DNA from: Channallabes apus
Taxonomy: Eukaryota; Chordata; Actinopteri; Siluriformes; Clariidae
Direction of reading: 5' to 3'
Assembly (NCBI GenBank): GCA_030522415.1
Contig: CM060126.1
Span: forward strand, 4,537,145 to 4,601,144
Length of the DNA: 64,000 nucleotides
Translations under genes and position numbers: made by a program
Notes under the pieces: model-generated
Seen by the model: the letters and a program-made list of their open reading frames with translations, nothing else
Database searches by the model: none
Told to the model about the DNA's origin: nothing
In this document: positions 11,491-22,100 of the stretch, piece after piece
Position numbering within the stretch: position 1 is the stretch's first letter
How the letters are laid out: every line of letters starts with the position of its first letter

Positions 11491-12489
11491 CCGTGGTTCT
11501 CAAAGTGTCTGGAATACAGACATGACAGGTGGGGCGCAATGAACGGGAGGAAATGAGTGGAAAATAATCGGAAAGTACCTATTCTAATTCATGCTTTTCT
11601 TTATTGACAATGAAGAGCGTACGCTCAAAACTAAACAATCAAACTCAAAGAAATGGATCATTAATACAAGTAGATTAAAATAACACCAGTTGGGGGCCGG
11701 GAGAAAAAGTGGAACCATAGTGCAACAATAACGGTTTAACGTCGGCATGTTAACTGCAGAGGAAGAATATAAGGCAACTTTTGGTATTATATATGTAATT
11801 ATCATTCATTTCAATGTGTATGCTGATGTTTCTGTATTTTTGTTAAAAAAATTTATTTTATCAGGCAGTACTAGTCTGGCATTTTTAGTTTCCAGTGCGG
11901 CAACAAAGCTGCTTTTTGATCCTTCAGGCTATGAACAGAAGGTAAGATCAGTATCGTTCTACGCTTTTTGTTGGTGTGTGGCATTTGCGATGATCCCTAA
12001 ATCATTGTTGCGCTGTAGAGAAAAATGGTGTTTATGCTTTTAAACATGTATAATTTACAGTAGGTGCTTAATCGAGAAAAAAGTCGGGTGTAGCTTAAAG
12101 ACAATGCAGAGAGGAAATGTATGTGGCGTATCTTATTTGCGGGTTTATTTACACAGCTATTGAAGCCGGAGATGCGAATATAAAACTAACTTTTTATATC
12201 AGCCTAATCAACCAAAAAGCCAGCCGAAAAAGAACTATGATTGCTGAGCAGCTAATAAACATTGGGTCAATTATGCAAAGCTAAGTAACAAAGTAAGCCT
12301 TTTATAACAATTGCAAGTGTACCTTATCTGTTTTGAACTTGGTGTTATTTGATCTTATTGGTTTAGAAATTGATATTTCAATAAATAATAAACTTGGCCG
12401 ATTTCGTTATTATTTTGTTGACAAGTGGGGCTTGAAAATTCGCTCACCCCCTTAAGTGGGGAATGACGGAAAATGTTTGAGAACCACTG
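11491..12489. mobile_element. hAT element with GTGGTTCTCAAA ends (999 bp, non-autonomous)
   Basis: Ends CCGTGGTTCTCAAAG and TTTGAGAACCACTG are inverted repeats, flanked by a perfect 8-base duplication GACTAAAG (11483-11490, 12490-12497). The termini resemble the Charlie-like hAT group. No transposase domain is readable in the interior. Confidence 0.85.
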
Positions 12490-12497
12490 GACTAAAG

Positions 12498-13479
12498 TCA
12501 CCATCCAGGCAGGAAGTTGGGTTGACATTCTCAATAGGACAGAGAAATGGAGTGAAGTCAGAGACGGAGCAAAGAGATGCAACAGCATCCTCGTGGGCCC
12601 AGGGTGGGGGGACCAAGAACTCCTTAGGTTATGGCACAGGCTGGACACCAAGGGCCTCTTGTACTCTGAACTCACTGGGCTTCTGGTGTGAGATGGGCAT
12701 GAGACAAAGCCATGTCAACCTTCAGCTAGAGTTGGACATGGGAGGATGCCTACTTGGCCTTTACCTAGAGCATCACCTCTATTGTTCCCTTCTTGTAACA
12801 AAATGGCCAAAATGTAGGCTTTGCAGCCCCCCTCGCCTCCCCCAGTTTCTGGATAAATTCAATGAGGTTTTTAAGGCTTGTGTGTTTTTTGGGCGACCAG
12901 GTTTTCTCTTAATAGAAAACATCTTTTGCAATAAAATGGTCATTGTAAGGATTAGCTACTGTACAATTACCATTGTAGGGAGCAGGGGCATCAATCCAAA
13001 TTAATCAGTGGTAATGGTAGCAGTAATTTTAAAAGCATAAACACGTACCAACATGGTGTTGGGGTTTAAAGAATGCAGGCGAGGCATTGTTGCAGACGTA
13101 AAGACTTTAATAACAAAGTAAACACACAGAAAAAGAAATAACAAACCAATATCCGAACAGGAAATCAACAGTGTTAGTCCATATGTGAGACCAACATGAA
13201 CACAACCCTAGGTCTATTAATACACCTATGGCTAAACTAGCATTTTAAGCATTATTATCCTCGCACATGGAGTGAGCTTCACAGTTCTGCAAACTGTATT
13301 GCATGCCAAGAACCAAGCCTTACTAGGGGAAACAATTACAGCTGGCATACTGTATATAATGAGTATGCATCAATCAGAATAATTTGATCACATGGGTAAA
13401 TAATGTTTTTGTTGGTTGTTCAATAGCCTAGATCACATTTTTTTACATACATTTTTTAATTATATAATATTAAAAGTAT
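12498..13479. other. Intergenic, no recognised gene
   Basis: A 182-codon frame (12456-13004) starts inside the hAT element and crosses its end, and shows no domain, so it is not called. The rest is AT-rich with nothing recognisable. Confidence 0.4.
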
Positions 13480-14200
13480 TTGAATCACCCACTTATCATC
13501 CCAAATTTAAAGGAAACCTACATTTGGAGGTTTATATATTTGGCCATTCTTCTTGGTAAAATTACTTGCGCTCTGTCAGATTTGATGAACTGCCATGTTC
13601 AAGCCTTGCCAGACATTCTCAACTGTACTGAGTATTTCATTCATTCATTCATTCATCTTCTATACCGCTTAATCCTGTGTTCAGGGTCGCGGGGAACCTG
13701 GAGCCTATCTGAGTATTTCAGAGATTGAGAAAGCCACTCCTGAATAGCTTTGGCAGTATGCTTAGGGTTCCTGTCCTGTAGAAAAATGAAGAGACTGGAA
13801 AATTCTCTTCTAAGTTTCTTCGGTTCCATCCATCTTGTCATTAGCCTCGAGGAGTTCTTTAGTGCATGATGATGAAAAGTAACACCATGAAATAATGCTA
13901 CTACCACCATTTTTCACTATCGTCAGGGTGATGAGAAATGTTTGGTTTGCAGATAAAATCTAGCATTTTATTTTAAGGGCATGTATAAGGAATGATATAA
14001 AATTTGCTTACTTTTTTTTTATTAAAAAAATAAAAAAAAGCCCTAGTTATAGTTGTTTTGTGAATAGCTATTCCCATCTCAAGCCTCTCTCATCTCAACC
14101 TCTCTTCAGAACCTCCAGAGTTACACATAGTCTCTTGGTTGCTTCTCTGATTAATGCCTTCATTACTTGGTCACTGAATTATGTAACACAGCCTTCCCTA
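13480..14200 (-). mobile_element. Tc1-like transposase remnant interrupted by a SINE
   Basis: Minus-strand words LQDRNPKHTAKAIQEWL (about 13740-13790) match the catalytic region of Tc1 transposases. The SINE fragment 13640-13708 splits the sequence. Further N-terminal-like words continue to about 14200. Ends are not defined. Confidence 0.65.
13640..13708 (-). mobile_element. 5'-truncated copy of the (GAAT)n-tailed SINE
   Basis: (ATTC)n run followed by CTTCTATACCGCTTAATCC, the SINE 3' tail in reverse. It has a perfect 12-base target duplication CTGAGTATTTCA (13628-13639 and 13709-13720). Inserted in the Tc1 remnant. Confidence 0.85.
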
Positions 14201-15258
14201 GGCAGAGTGCAGTTTGCCATATAGCGTTTTTTAAAATGGATATAATGGTGCTCTGTAGGGTGTTTGGAATATTTGGTGTAATCAATAAATGCATCAAATA
14301 AAAAGTGGAAAACCTCTGAGCCTATTGGAATGAACATACTTCATATGAGTAAAGGATGCAGAGTCAGATAAAAATGGCCTCTCCAGACCAGATGCTGCAA
14401 TGCAGTGTTTAAAATGCATATCTTAGCATGTGGTAGCCATGCAGTCAATGCCTTTAATTGTGAGGGGTCCATATGCATTTGGCCATGCAATATATAATTC
14501 CCATAAAAGTACAGTAGTTTGCAAAATGAGTTCCTCAGCGCTGTAAACATTCAACTGTCTTTCTTGATTTGTCTTTGTGTTATTACACTCAGGTTCTTTT
14601 ACTTGTGCTCTTTTTAATGTTCTCTGTAAAATCACCCCGGCCTCCCACCAACAGCCTTTATTGTATACTGTTATTATTGACCCCACACACCAACCTGTCC
14701 CACAGCATGTCTTCTGAAACATCTCCAAAAGTCACAGTACTCTAAGCTGCCTCAGCTTGGCAACTGCTACAGATACTCCTGCTTTGAAACTCTCTGATAT
14801 TAGAACTGTCTGTAAATTTGTCCATTTGTCAGAGATGGATGGCTCTGGTGTTTGTATATCACATACAGCAGCATATTACGTTTTAGTTCAGAAATGCAAT
14901 TCCCAGGCCCTGTTTTCACAAGCCAGTCGAAAACTGCCTCACCTGCAGGTAGTCACCTTCAACCATAGCTATGGATAACTTTATAGATTGTATATAGACA
15001 GTGGCGGCCTGTGGGGTTGTGAGGCCCTAGGCGAGATCATAAAAACTGGGCCAACTGGTGTAAATGTTTGTCATTTCAGAGTCTGCAATTAATAATGTGT
15101 ATTAAAGTCTGTTTTTTTGCTCGAAGTAAATGCAAAAAGGAGACTCAAACATTAACACATTTGCTTTTCTTAACCTATTTATATTTAATATTTAATTCTA
15201 AAAATAATTTTTCTAATTAAAACATTACAAGAATCTCTATAAGCAAACTGTGCCACAA
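14201..15258. other. Intergenic, no recognised gene
   Basis: No coding or RNA feature. CAGTGGCGGCCTGTGGGG at about 14999 resembles the start of a hAT element, but no matching far end was found. Confidence 0.35.
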
Positions 15259-15260
15259 TA

Positions 15261-16800
15261 CACCGTGTTCCAAATAATTACGCAAATGATATCTTTCTCT
15301 GATTTTCATAATTAGTAAATGCAAATGACAGTCAGTATAATTTTCAAGTCATCAACTATTAGGGTGTAATTAAATTTTTATTGAACAAACCTCCTAATGA
15401 TAATATTTATTTAAAAAAAAAAATAAATAAATAAAAATGCACTGTTCCAAATTATTATGCACAACAGAGTTAAAACATTTTATAGGTTGTAAAAAACTGA
15501 AAATAGGCTTTTGTTGAATTTGCAGCATTAGGAGGTCATATTTACTGAAATCAAAAGCTATTTAAATCAAAAACATCCTAACAGAGCTACATGTTACATC
15601 TTAACATAGGACCCCTTCTTTGATATCACCTTCACAATTCTTGCATCCATTGAACTTGTGAGTTGTTGGACAGTTTCTGCTTGAATTTTTTTGCAGGATG
15701 TCAGAATAAACTCCCAGAGCTGCTGTTTTGAATCAAACTGCCTCCTATCCTAGATCTTTTGCTTGAGGATTCTCCAAACGTTCTCAATGGGGTTGAGGTC
15801 AGGGGAAGATGGTGGCCACACCATGAGTTTCTCATCTTTTATTCCCATCGCAGCCAATGACACAGAGGGATTCTTTGCAGCATGAGATGGTGCATTGTCA
15901 TGCATGAAGATTTTGCTACAAAAGGCACGGTTCTGCTTTTGGACCATGGGAGAAAGTCAAAAACTCTATATACTTTGCCGAGGTCATTTTCACACCTTCA
16001 GGGACCCTAAAGGGGACTACCAGCTCTCTCCCCATGATTCCGGCCCAAAACAAGACCCCACCACCTCCTTGTTGATGTCGCAGCCTTGTTGGGACATGGT
16101 GGCCATCCACCAACCATCCATTACTCCATCCATCTGGACCATCCAGGGTTGCATGACACTCATCTGTAAACAAGACTAGTCTTCATGTATGCCTGGGCCC
16201 ACTGCAACCGTTTCTGCTTGTGAGCATTGATTAGGGGCCGAATAGTAGGTTTATACACAACTGCAAGCCTATAAAGGATCCTACACCTTGAGGTTCGCGG
16301 GACTCCAGAGGCACCAGCAGCTTCAAATACCTGTTTGCTGTTTTGTAATGTTTTTTTTTTTGCAGCTGCTCTCTTAATCCGATGAATTTGTCTGGCAGAA
16401 ACCTTCCTCATTCTGCCTTTATCTGCACGAACCTGTCTGTGCTCTGAATCAGCCACAAATGTCTTCACAGTACGATGATCACGCTTAAGTTTTCGTGAAA
16501 TATCTAATGTTTTTATACCTCGTCCAAGGCATTGCACTATTTGACACTTTTCGGCAGCAGAGATCCTTTTTCTTTCCCATATCGCTTGAAACCTGCAGCC
16601 TGCTTAATAATGTGGAACAACCTTCTTCAGTACTTTTCCTTTAATTGGGCTCATCTGCCAAAGTAATTATCACACGTGTCTGAGATTCATTTCAGTGATC
16701 CAAAGAGTCCTGAGACACGACACCATCCATGAGTTTAATTTAAAAACCAAACATTTAATGTTTGACACATCCAATTTGCATAATAATTTGGAACGCGGTG
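15261..16800 (-). mobile_element. Tc1-like element, CACCGTGTTCC family (1540 bp), broken transposase
   Basis: The left end CACCGTGTTCCAAATAATTA is matched inversely by TAATAATTTGGAACGCGGTG at the right, both flanked by TA (15259-15260, 16801-16802). The transposase is on the minus strand in three frames: N-terminal helix-turn-helix and linker 16537-16160, first Asp (FTDECHATLDG) 16173-15916, second Asp (FMHDNAPSH) and Glu (LNPIENVW) 15947-15750. At least two frameshifts separate these, so it is inactive. Confidence 0.88.
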
Positions 16801-16802
16801 TA

Positions 16803-17216
16803 AAGTTGTGACTGCTACAATGATGAGAAACAGATTCTGCTCTGCTAAGCCTGGGCTGTCCGTCTCCAAATCTGAATTTTATTTCTGTAGACATTTTTTT
16901 TCCCACTTACCTGATGGACTAGTTACCACTCTGGACTGCTCGCTGTCCAGTTAAATCTCCTGCAGCTGTCAGCTAGCGTCCCAGTGACGTAGCAACACCC
17001 AATGACAGAGTGCACATTTCGTGTAAAGTTCACTCTTTAATTCAGCAACTGTACAAACCGCTACCTAGCCCCTACGCTTGCACTGTGTAAAATCAGCAAT
17101 AAGACAGACAACATTGTGTGAGGCAGTACACATATCAGTTAAATCCATATGACCATAAAGCTTAAAAAATCGGGAACTTTATTTTTGGCAGCACCTTTTC
17201 TGTCATGCAAATGCGG
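16803..17216. other. Intergenic, no recognised feature
   Basis: Between the Tc1-like element and a SINE; nothing recognisable on either strand. Confidence 0.35.
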
Positions 17217-17405
17217 GCCAGGGGTAGCTCAGTGGTTAAGGCATTGGACTACGGTTCGGAAGATCCCAGGTTCAAACCCCACAACCACCAAGTTGCCACT
17301 GTTGGGCCCTTGAGCAAGACCCTTAACCCTCAACTGCTCAGATGTGTAATGAGATAAAAATGTAAGTCGCTCTGGATAAGAGCGTCTGCCAAATGCCTAA
17401 ATGCT
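17217..17405 (+). mobile_element. tRNA-derived SINE, family 2 (copy 1)
   Basis: Starts GGGGTAGCTCAGTGGTTAAG (box A) with GGTTCAAACCCC (box B) about 40 bases later. The 3' part CTCTGGATAAGAGCGTCTGC is a tail found in many fish SINEs. Matches 24908-25112 closely. It is too long, and its body unlike a cloverleaf, to be a true tRNA gene. Confidence 0.85.
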
Positions 17406-18816
17406 TAATAAGCAATGAAACATTAATAAATTTTAAGAGCATTGTAGTTATTATTGTTTTCTGCAATTTGTCATGTGTTGTTTATCAAGTTACATCCTTT
17501 TTATTTAATAAGTTGGGTAATTCTTCCCACACATACACACTTCCATAAAATTTCTTTAGATTTTTTGTAAAGCTGCTTTGAGACAGTGACCATTGTTAAA
17601 AGCACTATATAAATAAAAATTTTATTTAACTGATTTTTTCCCCTTAGCATTGTTGTAAATTGTATTATGTTTAATGGGTCCATGTGTTGTGAGTACAACG
17701 GCAGGTTTAGGTAGTTCTATTATGGTGAGAAGATAATGCTAAAGAACGTGAGTCAGGGCTCTATGCAATAGAACCAGGTTTCCATTCTGACCAAATAAAC
17801 ATACTTTTAGTGCATATGAACAAAATGATGAAAAGAATTAATCAAACAATAACAAAAGTAGACTAAAACATAAACTGAAAAAATAACACTGAAAGACTAA
17901 TGATCAACATCTGTTCATTCTGAGCCATATGTACATAGTACATATTGTTATGAAACTCCATTGCCTATAAGTGCTCCCTTAATCTGCCAGTGACCGTACA
18001 ATTTTAATCATTCAAATGGGCTTGGCTTGCCATCCAACTGTTTTAGCTTAGTACTTAGTCAAGTGGAAAAACTTGTTTATCAGTAAGAGAGGAGAGCAGC
18101 TGCCTCCCAAAACCCACATTCAAAACCACACAAGGCTTCTAACACAAGGCTAAATCCCAAATTCCTCTTTAACCACTGATCAAGGGCACTACCCCATGTG
18201 TGGAAAAAGGGATTGACACTTATCTACATACAGCTCAATAGCTTTCTACTTAACGTCCAAGGTTCCTAACTTCTAAATAGAGTTATCTGATATTCTAAAG
18301 TAAATCTCGTAAAGTAAATCTCAAGTTTCCCAGGACTGTGCACCACCTCCATGGTTTATTCTCCTTACATTTTACCAACATAGCACTGGTGAGAACTTTC
18401 ACTCCTGTTAATTACAGTAACTGTTGGTCGCTAACTGTTCATCACTAGTTAGTGCAGAATGTGTTGGTATATAAAATAGTTTGTTCATAATAAATTATGT
18501 TTGTTGAAGTGATGATGATTGTACTGTTGTATAAAAGCAATATCACATTCAAAGTTGTGCTGTTGTGCTGAATATCAGTGCTGATATTTCATCAAAATAT
18601 CATGACCTGGAGGGTGATGTTGCTTTTGTACGATGTCCAACCCTGTACTTATATTACCGCACCTTCCTCATATTTCTCTCTCTCTTATATTATCACTGAC
18701 AGATTTTTCACTGCTACCTTACAGGAAATATTGTTAGATGTTTAATTGTTACAAGGCAGCATGTTATTATGCACTGCTTTCTCAAAGACACAGGACGAAT
18801 ATCATGCTTAAATCTT
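17406..18816. other. Intergenic, AT-rich, no gene seen
   Basis: No exon-like or repeat-like structure that I can name between the SINE and the 3' end of the Kazal gene. Confidence 0.35.
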
Positions 18817-18822
18817 TTTATT
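18817..18822 (-). terminator. Poly(A) signal of the Kazal inhibitor gene
   Basis: AATAAA on the minus strand about 138 bases after the stop at 18960-18962. Confidence 0.55.
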
Positions 18823-18959
18823 GTTCATGAACAGAATTTAAAGTTCAGCCAAATTACACAGATTATGACAGAAATTCCTGCAGAAATGTTGAGCTATTAC
18901 GATTGGTAAATAGTGAACAGGTCCCCATATTGCAACACAGAGTGTTGGGCTTGAGGAAT

Positions 18960-19071
18960 TTAACACTTTCCCTTGTGCATCACCTTCACTTTCTGGTTTC
19001 GGTTTCTGCACAAAAAAAAAAAAGAAATATTAAATTAGCCATAGTTGTTTTAAGGTGACACACACACACAC

Positions 19072-19126
<55 letters not shown>

Positions 19127-22100
19127 GAAGAAGAAGAACAACAATAGTTGTAATTAGCAGTACAAACCGGATTCCAAAAAAGTTGGGACACTAAACAAAT
19201 TGTGAATAAAAACTGAATGCAATGATGTGGAGATGGCAAATGTCAATATTTTATTCAGAATAGAACATAAATCACGGAACAAAAGTTTAAACTGAGAAAA
19301 TGTATCATTTTAAGGGAAAAATATGGTGAATCAAAATGTCATGGTGTCAACAAATCCCAAAAAAGTTGGGACAAGGCCATTTTCACCACTGTGTGGCATC
19401 TCCCCTTCTTCTTACAACACTCAACAGACGTCTGGGGACCGAGGAGACCAGTTTCTCAAGTTTAGAAATAGGAATGCTCTCCCATTCTTGTCTAATACAG
19501 GCCTCTAACTGTTCAATTGTCTTGGGCCTTCTTTGTCGCACCTTCCTCTTTATGATGCGCCAAATGTTCTCTATAGGGGAAAGATCTGGACTGCAGACTG
19601 GCCATTTCAGTACCCGGATCCTTCTCCTACACAGCCATGATGTTGTGATTGATGCAGAATGTGGTCTGGCATTATCTTGTTGAAAAATGCAGGGTCTTCC
19701 CTGAAAGAGATGACTAGATGTTGTTCTTGAACCTGAATATATTTTTCTGCATTGATGGTGCCTTTCCAGACATGCAAGCTGCCCATGCCACACGCACTCA
19801 TGCAACCCCATACCATCAGAGATGCAGGCTTCTGAACTGAGCGTCGATAACAACTTGTGTTGTCCTTGTCCTCTTTGGTCCGGATGACATGGCGTCCCAC
19901 ATTTCCAACAAGAACTTCGAATCGTGACTCGTCTGACCACAGAACAGTCTTCCATTTTGCCACACTCCATTTTAAATGATCCCTGGCCCAATGAAAACGC
20001 CTGTGCTTGTGGATCTTGCTTAGAAATGGCTTCTTCTTTGCACTGTAGAGTTTCAGCTGGCAACGGCGGATGGCACGGTGGATTGTGTTCACTGACGATG
20101 GTTTCTGGAAGTATTCCTGAGCCCATTCTGTGATTTCCTTTACAGTAGCATTCCTGTTTGTGGTGCAGTGTCGTTTAAGGGCCCGGAGATCACACGGGCA
20201 TCTAGTATGGTTTTACGCCCTTGACCCTTACGCACAGAGATTGTTCCAGATTCTCTGAATCTTCGGATGATATTATGCACAGTTGATGATGATAACTGCA
20301 AAGTCTTTGCAATTTTTCGCTGGGTAACACCTTTCTGATATTGCTCCACTATCTTTCTGCGCAACATTGTGGGAATTGGTGATCCTCTACCCATCTTGGC
20401 TTCTGAGAGACACTGCCACCCTGAGAAGCTCTTTTTATACCCAATCATGTTGCCAATTAACCTAATTACTGTTAATTGGTCTTCCAGCTCTTCGTTATGC
20501 TCAAATTTACTTTTTCCAGCCTCTTATTGCTACTTGTCCCAACTTTTTTGGGATTTGTTGACACCGTGAAATTTGGAATCAACATATTTTTCCTTTAAAA
20601 TGATACATTTTCTCGGATTAAACTTTTGATCTGTCATCTATGTTCTATTCTGAATAAAATATTGACATTTGCCATCTCCACATCATTGCATTCAGTTTTT
20701 ATTCACAATTTGTTTAGTATCCCAACTTTTTTGGAATCCGGTTTGTAATTCCTGTTCAGATGCTTCCATGCATGGACATACACGTGTACATACACATTAA
20801 ATTATTTAGTGTGTTACCTATTTTCCATACAGAGAATACACTCAGTTGAGTATGTCTTGCCATCATCACCACACACTGGGTTGTACTCACGGGTGCATCT
20901 TGAAGTTGCATACTTTTCACACTCATCCTATTACAGTTGTAATTGTTAGCAAATACATTTAAAAAAAATAAATAAATTTTCAATATCACTGATCAATATC
21001 ATCTCATCATCTACAATACAGCATGAGTTGAAATCAAGAGATTACCTTACTGCTAGGTGAAATTATATCTGCTGATATCACAGCTGCACATAGAAAACAT
21101 AGATGCAGATAATGATATATTTTGGTTTAGAGTTTAGAATGGTTCGTTGGTTATTTCTTGATTATAAGATGTTTTGATATGTGATATTTTGCGGTGTAGT
21201 TTACCAAATTTTAAAAATAACTACAAAGGGCTGTTGTTGGAAATAGATGATCGGCATGCTCACATCATCAAGCAGTTGGCCTTATATCTTATTATATGAC
21301 AGATAGTTAACAGTTTCCTTAAGAAAAATTTAGCCATATGCTAAATAATTTTTATTTTTATTTTTATGATGGCAGACAAATACACTCTCGGTTAAAATTA
21401 TTTCTTGGTTACGAGAACCAGAGGTAGAAAGTAACGAATTACATTTACTCGCGTTACTGTAATTGAGTAGCTTTTTTGTGTATTTCTACTTTTTAAAGTA
21501 GTTTTTAAAATCTGTAATTTTACTTTTACTTAAGTACGTTTTGTTTGAAGTATTGTAATTCGCTACATTTTAAATCATATTCGCTACTGAGTAAAAAATA
21601 AATGAATGAAAATGCTAAAATAATAAATTTAATAAAAATATTATGCTTTGTATAAATGCTCCGTTGCGCCGCGTGTGTGCATCATGTCCTGGTCGCGCGC
21701 CGCTCCAGACTCCACTCCAGGTTTTCTGACTGTCCCCACATCGGCAGCTACCTGACCTTCCACACGGTCGCTTCCGCCCTGAGAGTGACATCATCGTCTA
21801 GCGCGACCATATATAAACCGGAGAGAGACGCGGGAAAGATGAAAGAGGTTGTGATTTTGCCGTTTTTTGATATTTGGTTGTGTATTCTGGTTTTGACTTT
21901 TTGCCTCCAATTGACTTTGATTATTGCTCTGTCCCTTTGGCTTGGTTAGTCTTTGTAGACAATTTCATTGTTTTTGGTTTAGGGAGTCCGGGAAGGTACC
22001 TGTATTTTTGTTTGTGTGGGTTTTTTTTTTTTTTTTTTGCAGATAATCTAGCTACTAAATATAAACACCATTTTGTTTATTATTTTGGCCTGGGTCCATC

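Noticed and set aside
12456..13004. 182-codon plus-strand open frame
   Set aside because: It starts inside a hAT element and crosses its end and target duplication. No domain or splice context was seen.
17217..17405. tRNA gene suggested by box A and box B words
   Set aside because: The same 190-base unit recurs at 24908 with a SINE 3' tail. There is no proper acceptor stem pairing at tRNA length.
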